Assembly: GCA_958296175.1 (NCBI GenBank)
Contig: OY282448.1
Coordinates: forward strand, 1,488,472 to 1,552,471
Reading direction: 5' to 3'
From: an uncultured Chloroflexota bacterium
GTDB taxonomy: Bacteria > Chloroflexota > UBA11872
DNA: 64,000 nucleotides
The stretch's first letter is position 1, and every line of letters begins with the position of its first letter. The notes under the pieces were generated by a model. The model was not told the origin of the DNA. It saw only the letters and a list, made by a program, of their open reading frames with translations, and ran no database searches. The translations under genes and the position numbers were made by a program. This document shows positions 25,773-34,728 of the stretch, piece after piece.

Positions 25773-28344
25773 TCGGCCGCAGGCGGTGCGGCATTTGTCT
25801 GCGGCGAGCGTGGCCGTGGCGGTGTCCACGGTTGTCGCCGTATTGCTCCTGGCCCTGCCGGCCACCGTCAGCGGGGACGCCCCCGACGCGGCCGACATCG
25901 TGCTTGCCATCGATCATTCCCTCTCGATGGAGCGCAGCGACCCCGACGGGGAGCGCGTCAGCGCCGCGCGCGGCCTGATCGACTCGATCGCCACGTTTAC
26001 CGATTCGTTCGACCTGCGCATCGCCGGCATTGGGTTCGGCAGCCCCCACGTGTTCGACGCGGCGTCGGCGCCGCGCATCATCCTGCCGCTCTCGGACGCG
26101 GAAACCCCAGGACTGCGCGAGGAGTTTCGAGTCGAGCGCATGTCGGGCACCGACTTTCAATCCGCGTTGTGTCTGGCCTGGCGCGTGGCCATCGGCATGC
26201 GGCCGCCCGTGGACGCGCAGTGCCCGCCGGCCGCGATCGACGCCGACCTGGGAACCACGCCCTCGGAAGACCCGGGGCGCGGGAAGGTCGTGGTGCTCAT
26301 CACCGACGGCGGACCCGCGCCGCTCGGCGGCGCGCTCGCGCAGTCGAGCGCGCCGGACGCCGCATGCCCGGCGGACGCGCTGGCGCAGATTGCCAGCACC
26401 GCGGACGAGGGCGTGTACATGTGCGGGCTGGCCGAATCCTGGGCCGCGCTCACCGCCAGATTTCCCGTCGAGCTGTTCGTCGTTGGCATCGACGCGCGCG
26501 ACCAATGGTTCCCCAACACGCAGAATGCGTGGCGCGAAATTACGCAGTGCGAAGGCGAGCAGGACTGCGACCGCCGCGTGGTGCGCGTGCCCGACCCAGC
26601 CGCGCTCACGCGCGAGATACTCGAGGCCGCAACGGGCGGGACCACGAACCTGTGCCTGCGGGACGAGGGCATCAGCAAGTGCATCTTGCCGGCGGGGTTG
26701 CGCGAGGTTCACTTCAACGTAACCAACGTGGGCGGCGACGATCGAATTACGGTGACAGCGCCCGACGGCCAGCGCGTGCATGAGGGCGACGGCCGCACAC
26801 AGGTTCGAACCGTTGGCCAATCGCAGCGCTGGCGAATCGTGGCGCCGGAAAAAGGCGAGTGGCGCGTCGAATCCGACCGGCAAGATTCCAGCCTCTTCAG
26901 CCTGATGCTCCCGGCGCAGTTTCAAGTTGCGCCGGCGCCGGCGGCGCCGTCCACGGAATCGAGCATCGCGCTGACGGCATCGCTGCTGACGGGGGATGAC
27001 ATCCACGCCGGCTCTCTGGAAAGCCAGCAATTCGAGCTCGAACTGGTGCACGACGGCCAGGACCAACCATCTCGCAAAGTCATGTTCCAGGGGGTGCAGG
27101 ACGGCGCAACGTTCGACGTCACGTCCGTCGACGGCGGCGACGCCATCGGCACGCTCGACATCGGCCGCTGGACGGCGCGGTTGTCGCAATTTATTCAGGA
27201 CCCGCTGACGGGCGAGCTCGACCGCCTGGTGTTTGGCAGCGTGACGTTCGTGGTGGCGGAACACGTGCCCACGCCCACGCCCACCCCAACACCTCCACCA
27301 ACGCCCACGCCCACCCCCACGCCAACCCCAACGCCGTCACCGACGCCCACGGCCACACCCACGCCAACGCCCCCGCCAACCCCCACGCCTTCGCCCACCC
27401 CCACGCCCGTCCCCACGCCCACGCCAACCCCGACCCCCGTACCGACCTGCGACGCCGCCGCGCCCAAAGACATCCGCTTCGAACCCGAGGAGCCGCAGGT
27501 CGACGCCTGGCGGTTCGGGTTCGACCCGAGCGAAGGTTTCACCTTCCGCTTCCGCAACACGCATGCAGCCGTGGTGTCCGAGCTGGAAGGTTGCGCGGCA
27601 GTTGCCGAAATTCAGGTGCGGCTGAACGCCGCGCCGTCTGGCGAAGCCGCGCCCGAGTGCCCGGACTGCGAAGCAACCGCAGCCGGTCTGCCGCCCGTGC
27701 GGGTCGAGGCCGCCGTGCCGCTGCCCGCAGGGGAGCGCGCCCAGTACGAGCGCAGCCTGTGGGTACAGGTCGATGGCGAATGGCAGTTGCTGGCGTCCGA
27801 GGAACTGACGGTCGTCGTGCCGGAATGGGCGGCATACGAGCCGTGGTCGAAGTGGGCCGTCTTGGCCGTGATCGGCATGCTCACGCTCGTGGGACTGTCC
27901 TACTACTCCACGCGAACCGTGCGCCACCGTCTGGACGACCACGACCACTACGACGACGACGGGACGCGCGTGTGCGACATCGACGTCGTGCAAGCCGACG
28001 GCCTGGGGGCGCCCATCGTCAGGCTCGGGTTCTTCGCCTGGCGCCGCGCGGCAATCGACCGGGACGAGGAAGTGCCGCAGGCGTACCTGTCGCTTGGATG
28101 GTTCGTGGCCGGCCCGCTGGTAGCTCGGTTCCGATCCCCGGCCCCGCAGGTGGATGATCTGCTCGACGACGAGCTGCAGTCGTCAGGCGCGGCCGCCGCC
28201 GGCCGCAACCTGTGGGCCGCCGTGCGCGGCATGCGAACGCTCCTGGTCGGACGGCGGCTGCGCCATAAGTCGTTCCAGATCAGCGAGGAGCGCGAAGGCG
28301 AACTCGAGCTGGTGCGGAGCACCGAGGCGGATCGGCTCGACTAG
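25753..28344 (+). CDS. vWA-domain single-pass membrane protein with Thr-Pro stalk
   Basis: An 863-residue protein. An N-terminal signal helix (VAVAVSTVVAVLLLALPATVSG) is followed by a von Willebrand A domain with an intact metal site: DHSLS (D54, S56, S58), SGTDFQSAL (Thr near 134) and ITDGG (Asp near 185). A beta-rich region, a stalk of alternating Thr-Pro of about 60 residues, a second domain, one transmembrane helix near 700-718 (WAVLAVIGMLTLVGLSYYST) and an acidic then basic cytoplasmic tail of about 145 residues follow. So the vWA domain lies outside and the tail inside, where the tubulin-like partner could bind. The start may be TTG 25753 (AGAGG 10 bases upstream) or ATG 25765; both overlap the upstream gene. 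Confidence 0.8.
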   Translation: MQPRMRSRPQAVRHLSAASVAVAVSTVVAVLLLALPATVSGDAPDAADIVLAIDHSLSMERSDPDGERVSAARGLIDSIATFTDSFDLRIAGIGFGSPHVFDAASAPRIILPLSDAETPGLREEFRVERMSGTDFQSALCLAWRVAIGMRPPVDAQCPPAAIDADLGTTPSEDPGRGKVVVLITDGGPAPLGGALAQSSAPDAACPADALAQIASTADEGVYMCGLAESWAALTARFPVELFVVGIDARDQWFPNTQNAWREITQCEGEQDCDRRVVRVPDPAALTREILEAATGGTTNLCLRDEGISKCILPAGLREVHFNVTNVGGDDRITVTAPDGQRVHEGDGRTQVRTVGQSQRWRIVAPEKGEWRVESDRQDSSLFSLMLPAQFQVAPAPAAPSTESSIALTASLLTGDDIHAGSLESQQFELELVHDGQDQPSRKVMFQGVQDGATFDVTSVDGGDAIGTLDIGRWTARLSQFIQDPLTGELDRLVFGSVTFVVAEHVPTPTPTPTPPPTPTPTPTPTPTPSPTPTATPTPTPPPTPTPSPTPTPVPTPTPTPTPVPTCDAAAPKDIRFEPEEPQVDAWRFGFDPSEGFTFRFRNTHAAVVSELEGCAAVAEIQVRLNAAPSGEAAPECPDCEATAAGLPPVRVEAAVPLPAGERAQYERSLWVQVDGEWQLLASEELTVVVPEWAAYEPWSKWAVLAVIGMLTLVGLSYYSTRTVRHRLDDHDHYDDDGTRVCDIDVVQADGLGAPIVRLGFFAWRRAAIDRDEEVPQAYLSLGWFVAGPLVARFRSPAPQVDDLLDDELQSSGAAAAGRNLWAAVRGMRTLLVGRRLRHKSFQISEEREGELELVRSTEADRLD
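27268..27450 (+). repeat. Thr-Pro coding microsatellite (stalk)
   Basis: About 180 bp of alternating ACx-CCx codons inside the vWA gene, encoding TPTPTPTPPPTPTPTP-type sequence with a few Ser, Ala and Val breaks. Such linkers form extended, often glycosylated, spacers that hold a domain away from the membrane or through the cell wall. Length is likely to vary between strains by slippage. Confidence 0.85.
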
Positions 28345-28457
28345 GTCCGGGCCGCGCACCGCCGCCAGATGCGGCTATACTCGCGCTTCGGTACAGTTGG
28401 GACGGCCGGGCATGGGCGAGCCGCACGCGGCCCGCCCACTCTGAACGGGGGCGTGGG

Positions 28458-29486
28458 ATGGCAGTGCGCGAAGCCGTGCGGGGTGACTCGGCCGATGGCG
28501 CCGCGGGGTCGGCCAACGGCGCGCTGGCGGGCTTGGACGACGCCAAGCTCGCCTGGGTCTACCTGATTATGCGGCGCATCCGCCGCTTCGAGGAAACGGC
28601 GGAAGAAGCCTTCCGCGCGGCCAAGATGCGCGGCGCGCTGCACTTCTACATCGGCGAGGAGGCCACCGCCACCGGCGTCTGCGCGGCGCTGGACGACGGG
28701 GACTTCATCACCAGCACGCACCGCGGCCACGGGCACTGCATTGCCAAGGGCGCGCGCATGGACAAGATGATGGCCGAGCTGTTTGGCCGCACCACCGGCT
28801 ACAGCGGCGGCAAGGGCGGCTCCATGCACATTGCCGACATCGAGCTGGGCAACCTGGGCGCCAACGGCATTGTGGGCGCGGGCATCCCCATCGCCGCCGG
28901 CGCCGCCCTGGGGTCCAAGCTGCGCAAGGACGGGCGTGTGACGGCGGCGTTCTTTGGCGACGGCGCCGGCCCCACCGGCGCCTTCCACGAAGGCGTGAAC
29001 GTGGCCGCCACCATGAACCTGCCAGTGGTCTTCGTCTGCGAGAACAACCAGTACGGCATGGCCACGCACGCCGACTTTGCCAACGCGGCCCAGATCAGCG
29101 CGCGCGGCCCGGCCTACGGCATTCCCAGCCCCATGGTGGACGGCAACGACGTGTTCGAGGTGTACGCCACCGCCGCGGCCGCCGTGGACCGCGCGCGCCG
29201 CGGCGACGGACCCACGCTGATCGAGGCGCGCACCTACCGGCAGAAGGGCCACACGGTGCTGGACCAGAAGAACTACCGCACCAAGGAAGAAATCGCGGCC
29301 TGGGTGGAGCGCGACCCTATCGAGCGCTTCCGAACCGCCGTGATCGAGGCCGACCGCCCGGTGATCGAAGACTTCGACGACATCGACGCGCAGGTCGAAC
29401 GCGAAATCGACAACGCGCTGGCCTTCGCCGAAGCCAGCCCCTGGCCCAACGTCGACGCCATCGAGCGCGACGTGTACGTGGAGTAG
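28458..29486 (+). CDS. Thiamine-diphosphate dehydrogenase E1 alpha subunit (pyruvate/acetoin type)
   Basis: A 342-residue alpha subunit of usual length. The thiamine diphosphate motif GDGAGPTGAFHEGVNVAAT begins near residue 168 and ends in ENNQYG. The conserved SGGKGGSMHIAD and the phosphorylation-loop-like YRTKEE are present. With the beta subunit it decarboxylates pyruvate, a branched 2-oxoacid or acetoin and passes the acyl group to lipoyl-E2. It starts at ATG after a GGGGGCGTGGG stretch. It is the first gene of a compact E1alpha-E1beta-E2 operon. Sequence alone does not settle pyruvate versus acetoin. Confidence 0.93.
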   Translation: MAVREAVRGDSADGAAGSANGALAGLDDAKLAWVYLIMRRIRRFEETAEEAFRAAKMRGALHFYIGEEATATGVCAALDDGDFITSTHRGHGHCIAKGARMDKMMAELFGRTTGYSGGKGGSMHIADIELGNLGANGIVGAGIPIAAGAALGSKLRKDGRVTAAFFGDGAGPTGAFHEGVNVAATMNLPVVFVCENNQYGMATHADFANAAQISARGPAYGIPSPMVDGNDVFEVYATAAAAVDRARRGDGPTLIEARTYRQKGHTVLDQKNYRTKEEIAAWVERDPIERFRTAVIEADRPVIEDFDDIDAQVEREIDNALAFAEASPWPNVDAIERDVYVE

Positions 29487-29491
29487 CTGTC

Positions 29492-30517
29492 ATGGCCGTG
29501 ACCATGCGCGACCAGCCGTCGACCGAGACGGCCGCGCGCGAAATCTTCATGAGCGAAGCCCTGCGCGAAGCTCTGGACGAGGAAATGCAGCGCGACCCCA
29601 CGGTCTTCGTGGTGGGCGAGGAAGTCGGCGTCTGGGGCGGCGCCTACGCCGTCACCGACGGCCTGCTGGCCAAGTGGGGGGCGGACCGCATTGTGGACAC
29701 CCCCATCGCCGAGGCCGCCATCGCCGGCCTGGGCATTGGCGCGGCGCTGACCGGCAGCCGGCCCGTGGCCGAGTTCATGTACAGCGACTTCATGGGCATT
29801 GCCATGGACCAAATCGTGAACCAGGCCGCCAAGAACCGCTACATGTTTGGCGGCAAAGCCAAGCTGCCGCTCACCTACCGCGCGCCCTTCGGCGCGGGCA
29901 CCGGCAACGCCGCGCAGCACACGCAAAGCCTGGAAGCCTGGTTCGCCCACGTGCCCGGTCTGAAGGTGATCACCGCCTCCACGCCCTACGACGCCAAGGG
30001 CCTGCTCAAGTCGGCCATCCGCGAAGACAACGTGGTCGTCATGTTCGAGCACAAAGCCATTTACGCCATGCGCGGCCACGTGCCAGAACATGAATATCTG
30101 GTGCCCATCGGCGTGGCGGACGTGAAGCGCGAGGGCACGGACGTGAGCGTGATTACCTACGCGCGCCAGGTGCACCACGCGCTGGAGGCGGCCGAGCAGT
30201 TGGCGGCCGAGGGCATCAGCGTGGAAGTGGTGGACATCCGCTCGCTCTATCCGCTGGACGCCGACGCCATTCTGCGCTCGGTGCGCAAGACGCATCGCGC
30301 CGTGGTGCTGTACGAGGCCGTGCGCTTCGGCGGGTTCGGCGCTGAGATTGCCGCGCAGATTCAGGAACTGGCTTTCGACGACCTGGACGCGCCCGTGCTG
30401 CGGGTCGGCGCGGCGCACGCGCCCGTGCCGTTTTCCGAGCCGCTGGAACGCGCCTCGTTCCCCGACGCGGCCAAAGCGGCGGCAGCCATCCGGCAGTCGC
30501 TCGAAGGCGTCCGCTAG
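29492..30517 (+). CDS. Thiamine-diphosphate dehydrogenase E1 beta subunit
   Basis: A 341-residue transketolase-like beta subunit. It has MSEALREALDEEMQRDPTVF with the conserved VVGEEVG, the loop ADRIVDTPIAEAAIAGLGIG, EFMYSDFMG, and a C-terminal transketolase domain with SLYPLDADAIL. It pairs with the alpha subunit in an alpha2beta2 heterotetramer and holds part of the thiamine diphosphate site. Its start is 5 bp after the alpha stop. Confidence 0.93.
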   Translation: MAVTMRDQPSTETAAREIFMSEALREALDEEMQRDPTVFVVGEEVGVWGGAYAVTDGLLAKWGADRIVDTPIAEAAIAGLGIGAALTGSRPVAEFMYSDFMGIAMDQIVNQAAKNRYMFGGKAKLPLTYRAPFGAGTGNAAQHTQSLEAWFAHVPGLKVITASTPYDAKGLLKSAIREDNVVVMFEHKAIYAMRGHVPEHEYLVPIGVADVKREGTDVSVITYARQVHHALEAAEQLAAEGISVEVVDIRSLYPLDADAILRSVRKTHRAVVLYEAVRFGGFGAEIAAQIQELAFDDLDAPVLRVGAAHAPVPFSEPLERASFPDAAKAAAAIRQSLEGVR

Positions 30518-30530
30518 GCAGGGCTGACAC

Positions 30531-31901
30531 ATGGCGACGGCCGTCCGCTTGCCCCTGATGGGCATGACCATGGAAGAAGGCAAAGTCTCGGCCTGGCTGG
30601 TGGACGAAGGGGCCGAGGTCGACAAGGGCCAGGAAATCCTGGAGTTCGAGACCGACAAGATCAACGCGCGCGTGGAGGCGCCCGCCGCCGGCATTCTGGG
30701 CGGCCTGGCGGCCCAGGCCGGCGACGTCGTGAAGGTGCAGGGCCTGCTGGCCTGGATTCTGGCGCCCGGCGAGACGCCGCCGACGGAAGACCCCACCCCG
30801 CCCGCGGGGTCGAGCACAGCGGCAGCGCCGGCGCCCGCGGCGCCCCCGCCGCCAATGCCGTCGCCGGCGCCGGCCGCTCCGGTTGCCGCCGCTCCAAGCG
30901 CCGCTCCGCCGAGCGCCGCGGCCCGTGCGCCGGCAGCGCCCGCCGCCATTGCACCCGCGCCCGCCGCCGCCCCGCCCGCGCCCGCGGCCGCTGCTGGCGG
31001 TCGGATCAAGGCTTCGCCGCTGGCCCGCCGCGTGGCGCGCGAGCTGGGCGTGGACCTGTCGCGGGTCCTCGGCTCGGGTCCAGGCGGCCGCATCATCCAG
31101 AACGACGTAACCGCGGCAGCCCACGCGGCCGTCAGTGCTCCCGCCGCGCCCGTGGCGACGCCCATCGCCGCCGCGCCGCCGTCAGCCGCCGCGCCCGCCG
31201 TCAGCGAGTTCCCGGCCGGCAGCGTCATTCCGCTGGAGGGCGTGCGCCGCGTCATCGCCGACCGCATGCAACAGAGCCTGCGCGAAAGCGCCCAGGTCAC
31301 CCTGGTCACCGAAGCCGACGGCCGCCGCTTCCACGAGCTGCGCACCGAACTGGCCGCCCGCCACGAACCCGCCCTCGGCTTCAAGATCGGCTACAACGAC
31401 CTGCTGATCCGCGTCTGCGCGCAGGCCCTGCGCGAGCACACGCGCGCCAACGCCAGCCTGGAAGGCGACGCCATTCGCCTGCACGACACGGTGAACGTGG
31501 GCCTTGCCATCGAAGCCGGCGCAGACTTGGTGGTGGCCAACGTCAAACACGCCGACCGCAAGTCCCTGGTCGAAATCGCCGCCGACCTGCGCGGCCTGGT
31601 GGAGCGCGCCCGCGCCAATCGACTGGAGCTGGACGACATCACCGGCGGCACCTTCACCATCACCAACCTCGGCCTCTACGGCATCGACGCCTTCACCCCC
31701 GTGCTAAACCCGCCCGAAGCCGCCATCCTAGGCGTCGGCGCGCTGCGCGAAAAAGCCGTCGCGCATGACGGCCAGGTGGCCGCGCACCTCTCCGTCACGC
31801 TCAGCCTCACCTTCGACCACCGCATTCTCGACGGCGCCCCCGCCGCCCGCTTCCTAGCCCGCATCCGAGAGCTGGTAGAACAGCCGTATCTGCTGCTGTA
31901 G
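30531..31901 (+). CDS. Dihydrolipoamide acyltransferase (E2)
   Basis: A 456-residue E2. The N-terminal lipoyl domain carries the modified Lys at K43 in FETDKINARVEAP. An Ala/Pro linker (about 80-155) is followed by the peripheral subunit-binding domain (KASPLARRVARELGVDLSRV, then GSGPGGRIIQNDV, about 160-195). A second Ala/Pro linker and the catalytic domain follow, ending in FDHRILDGAPAARFL with the active His and Asp. Only one lipoyl domain is present. It receives the acyl or acetyl group from E1 and passes it to CoA. The matching E3 gene is not in this operon but at 11972-13381. Confidence 0.93.
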   Translation: MATAVRLPLMGMTMEEGKVSAWLVDEGAEVDKGQEILEFETDKINARVEAPAAGILGGLAAQAGDVVKVQGLLAWILAPGETPPTEDPTPPAGSSTAAAPAPAAPPPPMPSPAPAAPVAAAPSAAPPSAAARAPAAPAAIAPAPAAAPPAPAAAAGGRIKASPLARRVARELGVDLSRVLGSGPGGRIIQNDVTAAAHAAVSAPAAPVATPIAAAPPSAAAPAVSEFPAGSVIPLEGVRRVIADRMQQSLRESAQVTLVTEADGRRFHELRTELAARHEPALGFKIGYNDLLIRVCAQALREHTRANASLEGDAIRLHDTVNVGLAIEAGADLVVANVKHADRKSLVEIAADLRGLVERARANRLELDDITGGTFTITNLGLYGIDAFTPVLNPPEAAILGVGALREKAVAHDGQVAAHLSVTLSLTFDHRILDGAPAARFLARIRELVEQPYLLL

Positions 31902-32081
31902 CAAATTGCTCGTCAATGCTGGAAAAGAAGGGCTGCTTCAAGCCCTGATCTCCAGCACAAACAAACTCACGCATCGCAACAAATGATCTCATCCGGTCTC
32001 CTCGGTGTTTTTGCTCTATGCATTCACATTACCTGCGCGCATCAAGGCGTCTCGGGGCTCAGACGATTCTGACTCCTGACG

Positions 32082-32933
32082 TTACCTTTCCTGAATCAAC
32101 CGCCACTTTCCTTCAACGAGGTAGATAAGGTCTTTGCGCCTCAGATCCACCTGAGCGCCCCGAACGCGGTGCTTCCATTCCCGACCGAAGTGGACGCCGT
32201 TGATGATACGGTCTATGTGGTCGTCGCACAGGTCGGGGTGAATACTGGCAATCATCGGGTGCATGTCGCGGGTTGTCAGCGGCTCATTTGCAAGAAGATA
32301 GAGGATGGTTCTGCAAAATATCGAATTCGCACTCTCGCCAGGTGCCGCCCGCAAGCTGCGCAACGACTCACGCGTGGCTTCTAATTCCGTCTCGAACGCA
32401 CTCCTTGCGCTGGCGCGCGCCGACTTCAACGCATCAGCGTGCTTTTGCGCGAGCGACTCGAATGCATCTGCCAGGCGGCTCAAATCATCGAATGCGATCT
32501 CGGACCCTAGGCTGCCGTAATCGGACAAGTCCCTGGCGATCTTTTTGACTGTGTGAGGATCTTGAATCTGAACTCCATATTCGTAGTTTTGATATAGCGA
32601 ACTTTTTGTTAGGTTTCCAGAGGTGATAATCGCTGTATGGTCATCGGCAACATATGCTTTCGCATGGAGGCCTGGAAGATGGCGGACGGTTGTGTCGGGA
32701 AAGTCCTTGCAGAACCTCGCAATTGATCTGGCGTCAAGTGATCCCTGGAGAATGCTGTCCGTAGATAGATTCGTGAGGAAAGTTACTTGCGGATGTTTCC
32801 TCTCGCAGATGGCCAGAGACAGCTGCTGCAGTGGCTGTTCGGTAATGTAAGGGGAAACCACGATGGCTTTGTGTTGAATTGAGCGTGCAAACTCGTCAAA
32901 TGCGTGAGCCCACGGGGACAACACCGTCCGCAT
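32082..32933 (-). CDS. Phospholipase D-like (single HKD) nuclease
   Basis: A 283-residue protein. One HKD motif is seen in LHAKAYVADDHTAIITSGNLT, with the preceding strand FLTN. A charged helical stretch (about 145-205) leads to a C-terminal winged-helix-like part (LTTRDMHPMIASIHPDLCDD, then LRRKDLIYLVEGKWRL). Single-HKD proteins act as dimers, often as nucleases in restriction or defence loci. Its base composition is visibly AT-richer than the flanking genes, and it lies opposite in strand to the E1-E2 operon. DISARM systems also have a PLD protein, but no DISARM core gene is nearby. Confidence 0.75.
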   Translation of the reverse strand: MRTVLSPWAHAFDEFARSIQHKAIVVSPYITEQPLQQLSLAICERKHPQVTFLTNLSTDSILQGSLDARSIARFCKDFPDTTVRHLPGLHAKAYVADDHTAIITSGNLTKSSLYQNYEYGVQIQDPHTVKKIARDLSDYGSLGSEIAFDDLSRLADAFESLAQKHADALKSARASARSAFETELEATRESLRSLRAAPGESANSIFCRTILYLLANEPLTTRDMHPMIASIHPDLCDDHIDRIINGVHFGREWKHRVRGAQVDLRRKDLIYLVEGKWRLIQER

Positions 32934-33239
32934 TTCAAGCTGACCGAGAAGCCCGAGACGTTGCTGCGATTTCCATCTAGCCTTGAAAAACTACGTCTGC
33001 CATCGGCGTTCAACCTGCGGGCGCATGCTCCAACCTGAACTGTCCTGAGAGTACCGCAAACGCGATGATTGGGAAAACTGGCCGCGATTGCGTCACGACG
33101 CAAGGGACGGTCTGGGGGAGAAGCAGCGGCTCGACCGGCTTCATCAGCCACGTGCGCCGCACTGGTCGGCGAAACCGCCACGGATGGCCAGAGCCGAATC
33201 TGGGACAGTTGGAACATTCGTGACCTGCGCGGACCAAAC

Positions 33240-33432
33240 CGACGGTCTCGTCAGCCGACACATCCAGATCGATCCCCGCTCGATGTCGCGGGGGAGGTAT
33301 GGCGTGGACACTGGTTGCCCGACATAAGCGTGGTTGGTCCTCGCGGCGAATCCTGACGGCACCGTCCCGCTGCGCGGCGGCCAGCAAGGCTGCCAGCCTC
33401 TGGCGCGATTCGGTGCAGGTGGAGACATTCAT
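33240..33432 (-). pseudogene. Degenerate Phd-like antitoxin gene
   Basis: The minus-strand frame begins MNVSTCTESRQRLAALLAAA, then DGAVRIRRED, close to antitoxins that begin with NV.YTESRQ.LA..L. It ends GIDLDVSADETVGLVRAGHE, the usual C-terminal tail. The middle part does not fit in that frame, but a neighbouring frame reads HAYVGQPVSTP, as if two opposite small indels occurred. No clean toxin gene follows, so I read it as a decayed antitoxin. It could also be a divergent protein that is still intact. Confidence 0.45.
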
Positions 33433-33500
33433 GGCGCTTGCCGGGATACCCGCGGTGGTAGCCTCCGAGTAAGAGAAGGAGCGAGGGCGAAGGGGTGTCC

Positions 33501-34238
33501 ATGACCATGTCCGTCACCGTCCCTACGCCTGCGGCCGCTTCTGTGGACCTTCCCACCGGCTCGATCGAGGGGTCCGACCTCTGGCGCAAGCGGCTCACGC
33601 TGCCTATGTACACCGCCGCCGAGACGGCCCGCTATACCCACGCCAAGCCGCAGACGATCGGCTATTGGTTCCGCGGCGGCGAGACGCGCGGGCCGGCGCT
33701 GCCAGGACGGAAGCCGGGGGAGCGCCTCAACTACCTCCAGGCCGTCGAAGCGGCGTTCGTCGCCGCGTTCAGGGGGTTTGGCGTCGGTTTGCGGAATCTC
33801 CGCGACGCCCATGCGTACTTCCAGGCGCTGCTCAAAACCGAATACCCCTTTGCAACGCAGCGGTTTTTCACGGAAGGCGCCCATGTCTTGAAAGAGTGGG
33901 GCGTCCGGCAGGCGCAGGCAGAGTTCACCGAGGTCGTCGTTGGCGACGAGCATGGCCAGCTGGCGTGGACCGAACTCCTGGGCGAGCGGTTCCACACGTT
34001 CGACTACGAACACGACCTAGCGCTGCGCTGGCACGTGGCGGGGCGCAATTCACCCGTCCAGATTGACCCGCGCGTCTCGTTCGGGTCGCCATGCGTGCGC
34101 GGGATTCCGACCTGGGCGCTGCGCGGCCGCTACGAGGCCGGCGCGTCGGTTGAGGAGATTAGTGCGGACTTCGGCCTCGAAGGCGTCGAGGTGGTTGCCG
34201 GCCTGACATTCGAGGGCATGGAACTCGAGGCGGCTTGA
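33501..34238 (+). CDS. DUF433 antitoxin with N-terminal helix-turn-helix
   Basis: A protein of about 245 residues. The N-terminal part has a MerR-like or excisionase-like helix-turn-helix (MYTAAETARYTHAKPQTIGYW). The C-terminal DUF433 domain is clear: IDPRVSFGSPCVRGIPTWAL, then GASVEEISADFGLEGVEV. DUF433 proteins are antitoxins of PIN-like (VapC45/DUF5615) toxins, and the helix-turn-helix probably represses the operon. ATG 33501 is chosen over GTG 33495, because GAAGGGG lies just upstream. The toxin gene overlaps its stop. Confidence 0.85.
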   Translation: MTMSVTVPTPAAASVDLPTGSIEGSDLWRKRLTLPMYTAAETARYTHAKPQTIGYWFRGGETRGPALPGRKPGERLNYLQAVEAAFVAAFRGFGVGLRNLRDAHAYFQALLKTEYPFATQRFFTEGAHVLKEWGVRQAQAEFTEVVVGDEHGQLAWTELLGERFHTFDYEHDLALRWHVAGRNSPVQIDPRVSFGSPCVRGIPTWALRGRYEAGASVEEISADFGLEGVEVVAGLTFEGMELEAA

Positions 34239-34630
34239 CCTTCTTCTTCGACCGGTGCGTCGGCGCGCAGATTCCCCGAGCCTTGCAAGCCTTCGAACGC
34301 TTTCCTGTCGACGTGCGCTTCCACCAGCAAGTCTTTGGCTCGGACCGGGCGGCCATGGCGGACGACGATTGGATGGAGTACGTGGCGCAGCAGGGCTGGA
34401 TCACGCTGACCCAGGATTACCGCTTCCATCGCGTACCTGCCACACTCGAAGCCGTCAGACAGCACGGCGCGGCAGTTTTTTATCTCTGGGGAGCGAATGC
34501 GCTCGCCTGGGAAACGACCGGACTTCTCCTCTGGACGCTTCCCCGCATGATCGAGCGCGCTCGGGACACCGCTCCGCCGTACGTATATAGAGTCGAGAAA
34601 AGCGCGAGCATCCGCGCCGTTTCGATCTGA
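34235..34630 (+). CDS. PIN-like toxin (VapC45/DUF5615 type)
   Basis: A 131-residue protein that begins TFFFDRCVGAQIPRALQAF, where the Asp is a probable metal ligand, and continues ADDDWMEYVAQQGWITLTQD with further acidic residues. This is the compact PIN-like fold of DUF5615-type toxins, which are probably ribonucleases held in check by DUF433 antitoxins. The start is TTG 34235, which shares bases with the upstream stop (TTGA), so the pair is coupled. The longer upstream frame has no better start. Confidence 0.8.
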   Translation: MTFFFDRCVGAQIPRALQAFERFPVDVRFHQQVFGSDRAAMADDDWMEYVAQQGWITLTQDYRFHRVPATLEAVRQHGAAVFYLWGANALAWETTGLLLWTLPRMIERARDTAPPYVYRVEKSASIRAVSI

Positions 34631-34728
34631 CCCGCGCCGACGTATCCCATACCAACGAGGCGGCGCAGATGACCGTCGCACTGCTGCGGCTGGCATGATG
34701 CGGGGGATGGGAGTGGGGAGTGGGGGTT

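Noticed and set aside
33010-33250. Continuation of the antitoxin-like frame to 33010
   Set aside because: After the GIDLDVSADE tail the sequence has no family match, so the continuation is probably read-through.
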